From Megalonaias nervosa (lineage: Eukaryota; Mollusca; Bivalvia; Unionida; Unionidae), in contig JAECUM010093717.1 in assembly GCA_016617855.1 (NCBI GenBank), forward strand, positions 1-64,000: a stretch of DNA of 64,000 bases. Reading direction: 5' to 3'. Shown here piece by piece: positions 1 to 12,060 of the stretch (its first letter is position 1; the number at the start of each line of letters is the position of its first letter). The notes beneath the pieces are model-generated. The model was not told the DNA's origin. It did not search any database and saw only the letters and a program-made list of their open reading frames with translations. Position numbers and translations under genes: made by a program.

Positions 1-1505
1 TGTCAAAAAGAAAAGCATCAATGAATGGAGAAAAAATGTTACTTACCCTATCTTCTGAGATTTTATTTCAAGAATGGATGTATGCTATCACTCGAAACGA
101 CACATCTGTTTTTATATTTTTTTTTACAATGCCTTTTGACTTCGCGTATATTGGTAAGCCGACTTAATCCAGAGTTCCTCTTGCGCACACCATTACCAAT
201 GAAAACTATTCTAACCCTGCCTGCTGCCAATGCTACTTCTTTCCGAGTCAGTCACTCACGAAGGAAAACATTGCAAGTCTGGTTATCTAATTCGCTTAAG
301 TTATAAAGAATGCTGCTGATAATGTTTAAAATAAATGATTACGGTTGTTCAGATTTCTTGATATCATTTTGCTCCGCTTATCTTGCTAGTGGAAAAACGG
401 AATCTTTCCCGCGAATTCCATTGATGTATGGTATCGTTCAACAGAGTGATATCTGATTCTTATTATCAAACTTGGCTAAATCTGAGCAAGAAAGCCATCA
501 ACCGTCCAAGACCCTATTAGGATTCGGTGATGAGGTGTAACCTAGATATCTGGTTTTCACTGAATATTATATAAACTTCAAAACGTTAATAAACAAACGT
601 GATTTTTTTTCTTCAGATTTCTTTGAAGTTATTGAGGGTATTTTTTTTACCGAAATCATGGTTGTTACCAGAAACTGATGTACTAGTGTACAAGTCTGAA
701 ACTAAATGTACCGATGGCAGTCCATAAAAGTGGGAGATTAACTTTGCTTAAAACTACCATCAATGTCTCCTCCTCACAAACTCCAAAATAAAGGAGAAAA
801 AAATTAAACATTTTAGTTCAAATGACATAGAAAATGTGCGTAACTGCCTATATCAGCATTCATTTGCACATTTTTCTGTGCTTTTGGGACGTTCGTAAAA
901 TAAAATGCACATTTAAACAGAAAGCAAATAACGCATGAGTGAAGCAGAAGCTTGGCGTACGATCTGAGAAAAGAATAAAAAACGAATTGTGGTTCAGACA
1001 TCTTAAGAAAGTGCAAGCTTCTGGCAGAACTGGAAAGATTATAGTCTGCTAATAGAAGTACAAGATTCCAATTTTAGCGATCAGTGATTCGTGCTATTGG
1101 ATTTGTTACGAAAATGGTAAAAATTACATTATAATTGAAACGTGAAGTCGCATGCCAACTGAAATTATTTTTAAGGAAGTGAAAATTGCACTCGTTTTCC
1201 AAGAGAGCAATCAACTCCAGTTTTCCCATTACGACGCTGGCAGAGGTGATCAACCAGTGATAATATACGAGGTGCTGAAGGGGGAGCAAATATAAATCTT
1301 CCTGCAATAGAGTTTTCGTTCCATTTAACTAAGTGTTAAATACTTGTGATCAAGTACCGTGTAAAATGCATACACAAAAATACATACGTGATTTGTTCAG
1401 AGCCGGTTTAAAGAATACATTTGATATGGCACAGTACACCATCTCACACATGTTCTTACCTTCGACTTGCAACGAAACAACTATAGTGGTATATTACTTA
1501 TTATG
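1..1505. other. Stretch with no recognised gene
   Basis: I see no exon, family motif or conserved open frame here. The short ORFs lack codon structure or any recognisable motif. Possibly intergenic or intronic DNA of a neighbouring gene. Confidence 0.4.
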
Positions 1506-1507
1506 CA

Positions 1508-1508
<1 letters not shown>

Positions 1509-1580
<72 letters not shown>
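1509..1580. repeat. (AT)n microsatellite
   Basis: An uninterrupted TA dinucleotide run of about 70 bp. It creates artificial Ile-Tyr reading frames that are not genes. Confidence 0.97.
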
Positions 1581-1586
<6 letters not shown>

Positions 1587-2389
1587 TTTGATCTGAAGCA
1601 GGCTTATCCTACCTCCGCGAATACTGAAACAAAAATGGTCTCAACAAACAAAATGGACATAAAGTCGGTCGGTTTTATACGGAATAAATCAGTTTTATGC
1701 TGTCTCTATTCCGTTTAATTAATATTCTACGAATAGATGGCTAACAGGAGATGCATATTTGTGGATGATGTTGTAATTTACAATCACTGGGGCTTGAAAA
1801 AAAAATGTTTTAATGTATCATGAAATATAATGCCCAAGTTCGAAAGAATAGGATAATAGAACTGAAATAGTAGAAAACAGGAAGAAACGGTAGCAACAAT
1901 TTTAAAAAAATTGATTCATATTCTAGCAGTTGGCAGAAAATCATTCTCCACCATTTCAAATATTTTTCGATCGTTAACTTTGGGTTACTATTTTGATACC
2001 TTTAACAGTTAGAAGTTTCTTAGTCTTTGTTTAGTCTTGTATTTGAGTTCAAGAACTCTCGTGTCTAAGACAGATACCAAAAATCCACGGATTTCTCCAG
2101 ACATTCCAGATTCCTGCAATTTAATGTCCATTCACTGCCATCATTTCCGCTTCCGCATTAATTCTTCTGTGTTTTGAGAACTTGTCTTTCTTAGCGTTTT
2201 AAGTAATTAAATAACGCGATTTAATTTTCTCACCATGCTCCTCAATTAAGACTTGGTATACATTTTTACCTCACCTACCCATAAGGCCATGCGACCATCA
2301 ACGTATGGTCCTTCGCCTGTCGTGCGTTTATTTCTTCTCAAGTATTCTGGCATAAAAGCCTTTCATATTTGTTTGAAGAACGAGGATCT

Positions 2390-3330
2390 AAAAAATTACT
2401 ACAAATGGAAAGTCAACAAAATGTGACTAAATTTGACAGAAAACGTCCCGGCATAGCATATTTTCAATTATATAAAATAAAGACAATCAGTCATCATGTG
2501 TGACCGCCGTTAGTAGTAGCAGAAAAACATTTAGAAGACTTCTTCACAAATACCGCTCGACAGAATGTTACTAAATTTAACAGACAGAATCCTTTACTTA
2601 AGGACTTTCAGGATTATACCAATATCGTTTAAAAAAATGGACTGTTCGTAAAAATAACAGAAAAAAAAAACATTTAAACGACTTAACCGCTCAATAGAAT
2701 TTGATCAAATTTGACAGGAAACATTCAAATTGAAGGTCTTTTAAAGTTGTACGAATGATACCGATCCACCAACAAATTTGTCCTTCGTTACCAGAAGAAG
2801 AAAGAAAAAGTTTTACAAACGACTTCTCACAAAATGTTTAGCAAAATTTGACTAATTTTGACCGACAGCATTCTAGCAGTAAGTGCTTTTAAAATGTGTA
2901 CAAATGGTGTAGATTCAGTGCCAAACCTGAACGCCGTTAGTAGGATAAAACTTGCTTTAAATGACTTATACTCCAAATACACTTAATAGAATTTGACCAA
3001 ATTTGAAAGAAAGATTCAAGGGCGTTAAAATTATTTTCAAATTATGCCAATTTCCCGTTAAAATATGGCTGCCGTTACTAAAAGTAGAAAACAATCACTT
3101 ACTTTTTTAAAAATTGTTTGACAGAATTTTATCAATTCTAACACAAAGCGTCCTACCTTGAAGGCCTTACAGATTTATACAAATGATCATCAAATATGGC
3201 CGCCGTTGCTAAATATAAAACCACTTACACAACTGTACCTTTAAAAAAAAAAAACGTCCAACGAAAACTGGAGCAACTTTAACTGAATGCGTCCTGGCAT
3301 ATAATCCCTACAATGTTGGACAAATGATAC
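2390..3330. repeat. Degenerate tandem repeat, unit about 140 bp
   Basis: About seven diverged units are recognisable. Each has a core like 'AAATTTGACAG(A/G)AA' followed by a CGTCC/CATTC word and then a 'GCCGCCGTTA' segment. Cores fall near 2424, 2570, 2704, 2838, 2996, 3129 and 3272, a spacing of 133-158 bp. No open frame runs through the array. Confidence 0.7.
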
Positions 3331-3984
3331 TCATGTGCCATGAGATATAGATGAAGATACAATAACTAAAGAAATCTTTAAATATTTACTTTCATGACAT
3401 ATCCAATCAACAGTATTGGAGGAAATTATAAAGAAAGCATCCAAATGAACCCGATTTGACAACCAAATGCTCCTCGTTCGTCAATCAGACAGATATTAAC
3501 CAGGTAAGCGATCTAAGGACCACTCGTACCTCTTTTTTGATGGTGAGACAATAATTTCGCCGATGCCGAATAAATAGAATTACAATATATAAGCATCGTG
3601 GAAAGTTCGTAATGTATAAGAAAGCTAAGTTTTCCTCCTTTGGTTTGGAGACATTTTCTGACCTGCCCAAAGTCTTTTTCTTTTATTTGGATCGGTGAAA
3701 TGTTTATCTTTATTTTTTACAGTTATATTTAAAAACAAAAGTTGCTTGTATATACTTGAAATGTATCGATATCGACGAAATGGAACATAATGATACCTAT
3801 TAAAGAGTGGACAAATATTTTTTCTCTGGTCTCAATATATTTTTATTTTGCAATTGGCACGGCTTGCTATTTCTCGGCAAATAGCGATAAAAACTGCGCA
3901 CTTTGCAGGATGTTCTATCAGTCTGATTAAATTCTATCCACAAGAATAATGAATGTGTTATGGTAAAATAAAAACAAACGTGCC

Positions 3985-5180
3985 TTGCCGGTAGTATTAG
4001 TTGTCCACATGGGGCATAGTAAAAGATAGACCCGCCCTAGTCCGTTGTATTAGCTGTCTACAAGTGACATGGTAAAAGATAAACCTGCCCTAACCCTTTG
4101 TATCAGCTGTCTATAAGTGACAGGGTGAAATATAGACTCGCCCTAATCCGTTGTATTAGCTGTCTACAAGTGACATGGTAAAAGATAAACCTGCCCTAGC
4201 CCGTTGTATTAGCTGTCTACAAGTGGTACGGTAAATGATAGACCTGCCCAGTACGTTATATAAGCTATCCACAAGTGACATGGTAAGAGAGAGACTTGCC
4301 CATTTCGTCGTATTATCTATCCACAAGTAGCATGGCAAAAGACAGACATGCCATAGTCCCTTGAATTAGGTGTCTACAAGTGACATGGTAAGCAAAAACA
4401 TGTCACAGTCTGTTGTATTATCCGTCCTAAAAACTTCAGTTGCATGGTAAAGATAATTCATTGTATTAGCTGTCTACAGGTGGCATGGTAAATGATAGGG
4501 TTGCCCAGTTCGTTGTATTAGCTGTCAAGTATTAGCTGTCTACAAGTTGTATGACATGCCAATCCATTGTCTTAGCTGTCCACAAGTTGCACGATAAATG
4601 ATTGACCTGCACAGTACGTTCTATTAACTGTGTACAAGTTGCATGGTAAAAAAAAATTGAAAAACCTAACCTGCCCAGACAGTTTTCTGAGCTGTCTACC
4701 AGTGGCATGATAAATAATAGACCTGCCCAGTCCGTTTAATTATATGTTGACAAATGAGGCGGTAAACAAAAGATATGCCATAGTCCGTTGTATTGGCTGT
4801 CCACAAACTTGAGTTGCATGGTAAAAAATAGTCCATTGTATTAGCTTTCCACAAGTGGCGTGGTAAATGATAGACACTCTTAGTCCGTTTTATTAGCTGT
4901 CCACAAGTGGCATGATAAATGACAGACCTATCTCGTCCGTTGTATTTGCTGTCCAAAAATGGCATGATACATTGAGAGACCTGTCCAGTCCCTTGTATTA
5001 GTTGTTCATGAGTGGCATGGTAAACAACAGACATGCCATGGTCTGTTGTATTAGCAGTCCATAAGTCTAAATTGCATTGTTAAAAATAGACCTGTCTCAG
5101 TCCGTTATATGTCCTGTCCACAAGTGACATGGAAAAGGACAGATATGTTATAGTCCGTTGTATTAGCTGTCCACTGGTAT
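3985..5180. repeat. Minisatellite, unit about 54 bp
   Basis: More than 20 imperfect copies of a unit built from 'AGTCCGTTGTATTAGCTGTC', 'ACAAGTGACATGGTAAA' and 'GATAGACCTGCCC'. Divergence is moderate, with occasional part-unit duplications. The minus-strand ORFs over it are repeat translations. Confidence 0.93.
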
Positions 5181-5299
5181 TTTAACTGAATGTCACCAGT
5201 CCAGCTAATTCAGGGTATACCATGGTAGTGACCCTACTGACTACTGATGTGTCCTTGAACAAGACACGAGAACAATGTTCGTGTGTGGGTGTGGGTGTG

Positions 5300-5612
5300 G
5301 GTGTTGGATTTTTAACGTAGCTTAAAAAATTTAAATCATTTCGCTACGATGTCTGCCGTGTGTCAGTTTATAGTGATGTCTAGCACTGGGATATTATGCC
5401 GCAGACACATATAGCATCATGTCCCACCCAGTCACATTATCCTGATACCAGGCCGACCATTCCTAACACTAAGCTATTAATGCTCAGCGCCAAGCGAGGC
5501 AGCTGCTAGTTCCATGTTTACAACTCTTTGGTATGACTCAGCCGGGGCTCGAACCCTCGACCTCCCGCATCCGAGGCGGACGCTCTAACCACTCAAGCCA
5601 CCTGAGCGGTCA
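5300..5612 (-). mobile_element. tRNA-derived SINE
   Basis: On the minus strand the element starts near 5608 with a tRNA-like head. It has an A box (TGGCTTGAGTGG) and a B box (GGTTCGAGCCC) about 35 nt apart, which are the pol III internal promoters. The body, containing 'CTTGGCGCTGAGCATTAATA', and an A-rich tail follow to about 5300. A diverged copy of the same family, in the same orientation and with the same body, lies at 61150-61390. The head lacks a full cloverleaf and is followed by the SINE body, so this is not a functional tRNA gene. Confidence 0.85.
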
Positions 5613-5619
5613 CAATGTT

Positions 5620-6890
5620 GATGTGGTCCTTCTTTCAGTGGTATCAATAGCCTGAAAACAGAGAAGAACCGCGTACTCTGGTTGAGAACTCACAACGCCT
5701 TGAAGCCGGAGTAGACAAAAACGAACATGGTGGAACATGTCAAGCGTTAATCCGCCATCTTTATCATTTCGGTTTGTTGGGGCAAGCATATTCAGGAGTC
5801 AGCAAGAACATGTGAGAAATTTTTCCTGGTGTGTGGAGGAAATACAGCACAAGTCGCCCAAAGACGCCCCTGTTGGCACGGTTATGTACATGATTACAGT
5901 GAACAACATGTGACAGATCGTGACCTGCAGATTGGAGGGAATGCTTCAACTTGATATGAGGTTATTCTTATTCAAGTTTTGATCAAAGAATGAAATAAAG
6001 AAAAATGTCCCGTTTATAGTGCACACGCGTTTTGCAAACAATTGAAATATTACAGATCTGGATATCGAAAACAATTATGGCAGACGTACAAAAATGTCTA
6101 TCTGGATGAAAAATAATTTGGCGTGAAATTTAGGAGATAATTCACACCGGTTGATATTTTCATGCGAAATAGATGGTGATTAGCAATAAGTATATTATCC
6201 AATCAACAGGCCTGTCATTGCTATCAAATCTCGTGCAGTGCCTAGCAACAGGGTAAATCATAGCATTCCTTGTGCCACTGCTCATTCAAGAAGAAATAGT
6301 TTAGTAATTCGTTTATCAGACAGCACCATCTTCGTTAAGTAAATGAGTAGTATATTTACTAGAATGCTTCGTATTCAAACAGTTAAAATGTAGATATCGT
6401 TAGCTTCGTAGAAAGTTGAAGGTAATTTGGATTAGCAATGTTGGTGTCACTTCCCCACCACAACTGTAAGAACGATTTTAAGTTAAGCAAATTTCGTTCG
6501 ATAGTCGCGATGAAGCTGTCTGAAATCTAAATGCAAATCTACGATTCAAATTATACAGTAAAGCAATTCTAGCTCGATGAGTTAGCAATTCAAACTTGGT
6601 GAATGTTGTCGACTACACCAAAGTCCTAGATTATTTTCAATATGGTCAAACTCCTAGAGTGACCTATACCTGCGGAGTTTGCTACACAATGCGGAATTCC
6701 GGATTTTACGTTGGAAATTATATGTATCTTAAACATATTTTATGTGAAAAAGAGTGCCATGAAGTTTGAACAGTCCATTATGCTGGCACTTGAAAGGCAT
6801 AGTTGACTCTGTATTCGCTGATCAATAAGTCTCAATAAACGAGATCTTAACTCATGGTATAAGGCCTTGAACTAAACTTACAGCGCAGAA
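5620..6890. other. Stretch with no recognised gene
   Basis: Low-GC DNA with no long frame, recognisable domain or clear repeat array. Confidence 0.4.
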
Positions 6891-7870
6891 ATCATTATTT
6901 TCTTTTTAGACATCCCTGAACCATACCTCTGACCTTTAGACTTCAGAATCATTCTTTTTTACTCCAAGAGCAACCCATCCCAAACGTTTGGCTAAGAAAC
7001 TTACACTGGAACAAAGTTATTATGCAGAACCCTTTTTGTCTTTGAGTCATAGTGACTTTGACATTTCGATCCCAAATCAGTAGACCTACTTTGACTTTTC
7101 CGTTCCCACGTCAATAGCTCACAAAGATTGGTAATGGCACGGGGTCTAGAACTCAAGTTATTATGCAATAAAAACCATCTCTTTTTTCAGCCATGGTCAG
7201 CTTGACGTTTGATCTTTTCACCCAAAATCAATAAGCTTCTTTCTTAACCAACGTCCAAGTCAATCAGAAGCATTCAAGATAATGGTCGAGAACCTAAAAT
7301 ATTTGTGCAGAAACCATTTTTTCCCCAGTTACAGTGACCATAACCATCTATCTTGTGACCCAAAATTCAATACACTTTTTGTGACCCAAAATTCAATACA
7401 CTTTTTGTGACCCAAAAATCAATACACTTTTTGTGACCCAAAAATCAATACACTTTTTTGTGGCCCAAAATTCAATACACTTTTTTGTGACCCAAAGCTC
7501 AATACACTTTTTCCTTAAACAAAAAGGCAAGGCATCCACACATTTTAGAACAGGTCTATGACACGGAATTTATGTTATTGTGCCTAAAATCATTATTTTT
7601 TCAGTAACAGTGATCCTGACATGTTACGTTTTACCCAAAATCGATAGGCTTCTTCCTTAAGAAAGTTCAAGCCATCCACGAAGTTTGGTCCAGTTTTGTA
7701 GTATAGAAGCAAAGTAATTGCGCAAAAACCACTTTTCTTCCTTCATCACAATGACCATGACCTTTTGACCTTTTGACCCAAATATCGATAGGCTTCTTTT
7801 CTACCCAAAGTGCAGGCATCCAAAACGTCGGGTAACTGTAGATGAAATAACTTGTAACAGAAGGATCACT
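6890..7870. repeat. Degenerate 'gaccttgacc'-type repeat region
   Basis: Diverged units of roughly 130-150 bp repeat phrases such as 'agtgaccatgacctttgaccc', 'aaatcaataggcttctt' and 'caagccatccaaaacgttt'. Similar low-conservation repeats also occur at 39.9-40.6 kb and 54.4-54.8 kb. Confidence 0.6.
7366..7512. repeat. Short tandem repeat, unit about 26 bp
   Basis: Six near-identical copies of a 26-bp unit based on 'TTTTTGTGACCCAAAATTCA', nested in the older degenerate repeat region. It appears to be a local recent expansion of one 'gtgacccaaaa' segment. Confidence 0.95.
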
Positions 7871-7949
7871 GGAGACATGGACAGACATCATAACATGATA
7901 TACGGGCAGAATAAAGAACCACACTTTTTGAAGATAAAGTTATTTCATT

Positions 7950-8520
7950 GTGCCTAAATGAAGGAACTCCTAATATTTTTCATTGTGTTATTATGAGTAG
8001 TTTTCATGCTTGTTTCAACTGTAAACCAACAAATCGGCTTAGGAAGATAGAATTCATATTCAATATTAATCACTGGAAAGGACTTGCACAAGAATGTTAC
8101 ACAAATCTTTCTCCTGCACTTTCTGTGACACTTACAATCCATAAAACCTCGTGTTAACTGATTCTGCATAACATAAACCAGACTCCATAGACATAAACCA
8201 AACCCAAAATTTTACTGCTACATTTAATCTTCTTTCACTTCACCCCATGAGCAGAAAATTGTTTTAAAAAAGTTTGTTTTAGGATTATCTAATTCTTTGA
8301 ATCTCTACTTTCATGCCATTGAGAATAAACAAATTTAAGAATGATTTTTCATTTTTGAGTGTTGAGTGCAAGTTAAATTTTTTAATGTTTCGTAACTACG
8401 AGGTCTGCAATAAAGAAATAAAACCATATCATCTACATCACACTATTCATCTTACACATTATCTCTACCTAAAATGTTTTGCAAGTGCAGGTAGGGATCT
8501 ACTCAGATGTGCGCACTAAA
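7950..8520. other. Stretch with no recognised gene
   Basis: Two opposing ORFs of about 70 codons overlap here, but neither shows a domain or splice context. I call no gene. Confidence 0.4.
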
Positions 8521-8523
8521 TAA

Positions 8524-8648
<125 letters not shown>

Positions 8649-9077
8649 ATTTTGCCTAAATTGAATGTGGTCACCTTGAAAATTGATCATTCGTATGAAA
8701 CTCTCGTCCTGCAGAATAAACATTAAACAAAAGACCTACGAGTAGAGAGTGGTGGTGGGGGGCACTAGTAGTAGTTGGGGGCGATTTGTCGAAGATGGGA
8801 CCTTAATGTTAAAACAGAGGGTTTGCACGATGGGGTCTATGGGAATTTAACATGGGAATGTCACCTGGAGGTCAATTGAAATTGAACATTGGTGACGTAA
8901 TGGGGTTTATAGGGTCAAAACTATTTATAGGGTGAAATGGCTTTATAGGGACGAAGGTTGATAGGGACAAAAATAGACATACAGAAACAAACAAATACAC
9001 AGCCAAACAAAGAAGATGGAATCACACAGATAAGAGGACAGAGATGTTCCTAAGAAAGACTCACAGACAGAACAGAG

Positions 9078-9178
9078 ACTCCAATAGCGACAAGGGCAAT
9101 GTCTGTGTATGGCGCTATTGTGTTTGTCCCTCTACCACCTTTATAACCCCTAAACATTGCCCTTGTCGCTGTTGGAGT
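9078..9178. repeat. 25-nt inverted repeat (hairpin)
   Basis: Arms at 9078-9102 and 9154-9178 match at 24 of 25 positions when one is reverse-complemented, with a 51-nt loop. It lies in a region of 'ggtttatagggac'-type short repeats just outside the viral element. Confidence 0.85.
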
Positions 9179-9341
9179 CATGGCATGTTTACGGACAATA
9201 GAAATTGAACAGGAGTGACGTCACGGTACTGGACACTGGCAACAATGTTGCAAGTGGCTGACCTCAGTCGGGCGGAAGAGTGTTGCAAGGGGCTGACCTG
9301 AATACGCGTTACTCTAGGGACAATAGAGACAAAGACATAGA

Positions 9342-9342
<1 letters not shown>

Positions 9343-9433
<91 letters not shown>
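9343..9433. repeat. Compound (AT)n(AG)n microsatellite
   Basis: About 48 bp of AT followed by about 42 bp of AG dinucleotides. Confidence 0.97.
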
Positions 9434-9434
<1 letters not shown>

Positions 9435-9548
9435 GTGGTTAGAGACATAGAGACATAAACATATCACACAAACATAGATTTATGAACATAAATCTATCAC
9501 ACCAAAACTCGGCTAAAAATATTTTAGGCAAGAGGAATAGATATCTTT

Positions 9549-9565
9549 TCGATGAAAAGGGCCGT
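9549..9565 (-). terminator. Degenerate histone-type 3' stem-loop (5' half only)
   Basis: The minus strand reads ACGGCCCTTTTCA, which matches the 5' arm and loop of the histone mRNA stem-loop consensus (GGCYCTTTTCA). The 3' arm is replaced by TCGAAAAGA. It lies just after the E/K-rich gene, in the position where the next two genes carry complete stem-loops. Alone it would be weak; its place in the series gives it weight. Confidence 0.4.
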
Positions 9566-9599
9566 TTAACATTCTTTAACTTTCTTTACTCCACCAGCA

Positions 9600-9952
9600 T
9601 CTCATTTTTTGCAAGACATATTTTGTCTTCTTCTTCTTCTTCTTCTTCTTCCCATTATCTTTCTCCTCCTTCTCCTCTTCCTCCTCTTTTTAAATTTTCT
9701 CATTCTCCTCTTCTTTTTCAATCTTGTCATTCCATCTTCTTATCTCATCTTTTTCATCTTTCTTCTCCTTCTCCTCCTCCTCCTGTTTGACCAGCTCTCT
9801 CAATATTTCTTTCCCTTTCTTCATATCATTAATCTCCATTGTCAATCTGGTCTATAAAGCCTATACTCTATTCTTATCAGCATTTCTTCTAACATACCTA
9901 TGGTATCCACCACCTCTTGCAATTTCATCATCTTCTCCATGCTGCTGGCCAT
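9600..9952 (-). pseudogene. Short Glu/Lys-rich coiled-coil gene of the viral element
   Basis: The likely start is the ATG at 9952, with the promoter-like motif 25-48 nt upstream. The first frame reads a coiled-coil-like start with 'MMKLQEVVDTIGMLEEML' and breaks at in-frame stops near 9860. Another frame continues as a long Glu/Lys-rich stretch ('ILRELVKQEEEEKEKKDEK'). The plus-strand reading of the same DNA, runs of Ser/Leu/Pro over TTC and CTC repeats, is an artefact. Function unknown. Highly charged, it could be a scaffold or core-associated protein, but that is a guess. It is the last of three similarly arranged short genes. Confidence 0.45.
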
Positions 9953-9976
9953 TTTTTATTCAATGTTGAATGGCGC

Positions 9977-10000
9977 GAATGACGAACGCTCCGTTTTATG
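9977..10000 (-). promoter_or_regulatory. Shared late-type promoter motif, copy 1
   Basis: The minus strand reads ATAAAACGG followed directly by AGCGTTCGTCATTC. A TATA-like box and a fixed downstream 14-mer also occur at 11170-11193, and a weaker version at 12042-12060, each ahead of a short gene. The 14-mer is identical to copy 2, which is improbable by chance in diverged surroundings. Confidence 0.6.
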
Positions 10001-10284
10001 TCTCAAACATACTCTCTTACCAACTACCCATATCGCTTATCAAACAGTCCATAGCGATGAGATTGCTAAACTAAAATAAATTTTTATACAAAACAACACA
10101 TTAATACTACCAAAACCACTATACTTTCTGTCAATAAATAGTGGAGAAGGAAAGTTTTTATATGCAAAACACACCATTACCTACAATCACATCAGCAAAG
10201 GAGTTAGTGTTTATAGCCACACTACTCCACATTCACACAAAACAAACACTCATGAATGTGAGAACAAGGGATTTTTGTTAAGGA

Positions 10285-10537
10285 AAAGACACATACACAC
10301 ACACACACACAAATAAATATACACACACGTACGCGCACACACACACAAACACACACATACAAACAAACGTACGTGCGCACACATACACACAAAATACACA
10401 CACAAACGTACGCGGACGTACACACACACAAACAAATACACACACAACACAAACGTACGCGCACGCACACAAACAAAACCAAAAATACACACACACACAA
10501 ACGTAAGCGAACGCACACACACACACACACACACAAT
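10285..10537. repeat. (AC)n-rich microsatellite region with CGTACG interruptions
   Basis: About 250 bp of AC dinucleotides, broken repeatedly by 'ACGTACGCGCAC'-type words. It opens long spurious frames on both strands (Cys-Val and Thr-His repeats). It lies between two short genes of the viral element. A shorter AC tract occupies the equivalent place in the next module (11417-11445). Confidence 0.95.
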
Positions 10538-10585
10538 TATATTTTTTGGCAACTTGATCAGTATCTCTTTTCTAGAGATCTGGTT

Positions 10586-10601
10586 AGCCCTGAAAGGGGC
10601 T
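10586..10601 (-). terminator. Histone-type 3' stem-loop
   Basis: The minus strand reads AGCCCCTTTCAGGGCT, a 5-bp stem closed over a loop containing TTTC. The sequence that follows begins AACCA and contains AGAAAAGAGA within about 20 nt, resembling the ACCA flank and purine-rich downstream element of animal histone genes. It starts 28 nt after the stop codon of the preceding ORF, within the usual spacing for histone mRNAs. The position-6 base is C rather than the usual U. Confidence 0.6.
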
Positions 10602-10628
10602 GTTTTTCTGAGCTCCATATGCACCTGC

Positions 10629-11087
10629 TTAATGCTTGCACCTCCCAGGTCGGGCACCACACATGCAACGTCGGCTCAGATCCTGCTCCCAATTGATACA
10701 TGTTGTAGGGAGCGCAGAGGGGGCTTGAGTGGCCTCATCATCCCAATTTTCACTCTCAGGGATAGTGAAGACTTCCCTCCGTCTTCTATTCTGCACCCGG
10801 GGATGATGAGGTCTCCTTATCTCCTGCCGACGCTGCGGCTCCCACTCTTGCCGCTGACTTTCCAACTCCTCCTCCCAGATTTGCATCTGGGGGACAGCGG
10901 CTCTTGGTATTGGTGGTTGTGGCTGTGGCTGACGTGGTGGCGTTGGCGTCCTCACTTTAGGATTCACCTCACACATGGGCATGAGGTGAGGCAGGATCTC
11001 TCTCTTCTTTTCCTTCTCCTCTTCTTTCTTCTACTTTTTTCCTCCTCCTGTTCCATCCTGGCACTTTCCTGGATCGCCTCCATGCAT
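10629..11087 (-). pseudogene. Short Pro/Arg/Gln-rich gene of the viral element
   Basis: An open frame of 117 codons (from 10982) is preceded by a Lys/Glu-rich segment in which the frame is lost (stop near 11034). The original start is probably one of the ATGs near 11083-11100. The protein is rich in Pro, Arg, Gln and Glu, with a 'PPRQPQPQPPIPRAAVPQ' segment, and ends in a small Cys cluster (CMCGARPGRC). No known domain. The promoter-like motif is about 90 nt upstream and a histone-type stem-loop 28 nt downstream. It may be a minor virion or DNA-associated protein, but nothing proves that. Confidence 0.5.
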
Positions 11088-11169
11088 ACTCCAGGTTCAT
11101 TTGGAGCTAAAGAATTTTTTGTAGTCTACACATTTTCTTCTACTTTGTCACGGTGACAATGGGAAGCCA

Positions 11170-11193
11170 GAATGACGAACGCTGCGCCTTATA
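11170..11193 (-). promoter_or_regulatory. Shared late-type promoter motif, copy 2
   Basis: The minus strand reads TATAAGGCGC followed directly by AGCGTTCGTCATTC. This is a canonical TATA box about 10 nt before the 14-mer that is identical to copy 1. It precedes the Pro/Arg-rich gene. Confidence 0.65.
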
Positions 11194-11564
11194 CGTCTGA
11201 AGCACGGACGTGAAGGAAAAAATCCCCCTTACACAAAAACTAAAAATACCCACTCCACCATCAATAACATGGAACGCGCTGACCCAAAGGAAACGCTCAC
11301 GGTCACTTTTTTCCTACAAACACACTTTAGTACCACCCCTACATATAAAAAACACATGACTATTTTACAAGCCAGGGAAACGAACTGTTTATAGGCACAA
11401 TTATATTCTTTACTTACAAACACACACACACACACATACACATACACATTATCAGAGAAACGAAGTGTTTATAGGCACACTTCTATTTTTAAACCTACCA
11501 ACACACAAAGACAGACAAATATTTTGGCAAATGAATAGTACATCTTTTATCGATTGTTGCTTGT

Positions 11565-11579
11565 AGCCCTGAAACGGCT
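11565..11579 (-). terminator. Histone-type 3' stem-loop, second copy
   Basis: The minus strand reads AGCCGTTTCAGGGCT, sharing TTTCAGGGCT exactly with the copy at 10586. The stem is AGCC/GGCT, extendable by a T-A pair outside. It starts about 28 nt after the stop codon of the Gln-rich gene, the same distance as in the first copy. Confidence 0.55.
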
Positions 11580-11606
11580 ATTTTGTTGTGGGGTTATGGC
11601 AATCTC

Positions 11607-11977
11607 TTATCCTCTAAGATTGCGTCCACGTCTGGCGGCAGGCATTCCCATAGGATAGGGTCTGCTTCTTCGGAAGGAGAAGGAAAATTCTTTCGTGTCC
11701 ATACGGCAGTCCACAAAACCTCTGTCTAGCTCCTGCTGTTGTTGCTGATATTGCTGTTCTTTCTGCTGTTTCTAAAGTCTATACTTCTCGGTCCACTCTT
11801 CTTGCTCCTTCTTGATTTCGTGTCTGATGACCTCTTCTATCAGGTCTTGGGCATCATGTTTTGCCTGAAACGATGTAAATTCAAGTAGGCATCGTTCAGT
11901 TTTGCTAGTCTTGAAGACATCTTCATAGGTGGACGAGTCAACAATGGATGGTCAGACTGGGAACCGTCTCGCTTCAT
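11607..11977 (-). pseudogene. Short Gln/Glu-rich coiled-coil gene of the viral element
   Basis: A frame from the ATG at 11977 runs about 45 codons. After a frameshift near 11850 the reading continues as a coiled-coil-like, Gln-rich segment ('DLIEEVIRHEIKKEQEEW', then 'KQQKEQQYQQQQQELD') with one in-frame TAG. It ends in an Arg-rich tail (RRSRPYPMGMPAARRGRN) at the TAA at 11607-11609. No known domain. A weaker version of the shared promoter motif lies upstream and the stem-loop downstream. It resembles the ORF at 24792-25313 in being Gln/Glu-rich near the N terminus. Confidence 0.5.
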
Positions 11978-12041
11978 ATGGCTCGCTCAAGCGTGGACGC
12001 GATAGAAAACATCCCTACGATTTTTTTGGGTGGGGTGGGTA

Positions 12042-12060
12042 GGAACGCTATAGAGCTTAT
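12042..12060 (-). promoter_or_regulatory. Shared late-type promoter motif, copy 3 (weak)
   Basis: The minus strand reads ATAAGCTCTAT followed by AGCGTTCC, keeping the ATAAG box and the first seven bases of the downstream motif. It precedes the Gln-rich gene. Confidence 0.4.

Noticed and set aside
25..306. 93-codon plus-strand ORF
   Set aside because: No motif, no codon structure or splice context suggesting a gene.
5535..5612. Functional tRNA gene
   Set aside because: A and B boxes are present, but no full cloverleaf; the sequence continues into a SINE body that recurs at 61.2 kb.
8730..9480. Left terminal inverted repeat of the Polinton
   Set aside because: G-rich short repeats and a hairpin are present, but no matching inverted sequence was found beyond 25.3 kb.
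9482..9969. Plus-strand ORFs rich in Ser, Leu, Phe
   Set aside because: Antisense reading of the Glu/Lys-rich minus-strand gene; no start context or motif.
10222..10696. Overlapping ORFs of 84-136 codons on both strands
   Set aside because: They are translations of the AC-rich microsatellite (Cys-Val and Thr-His runs).
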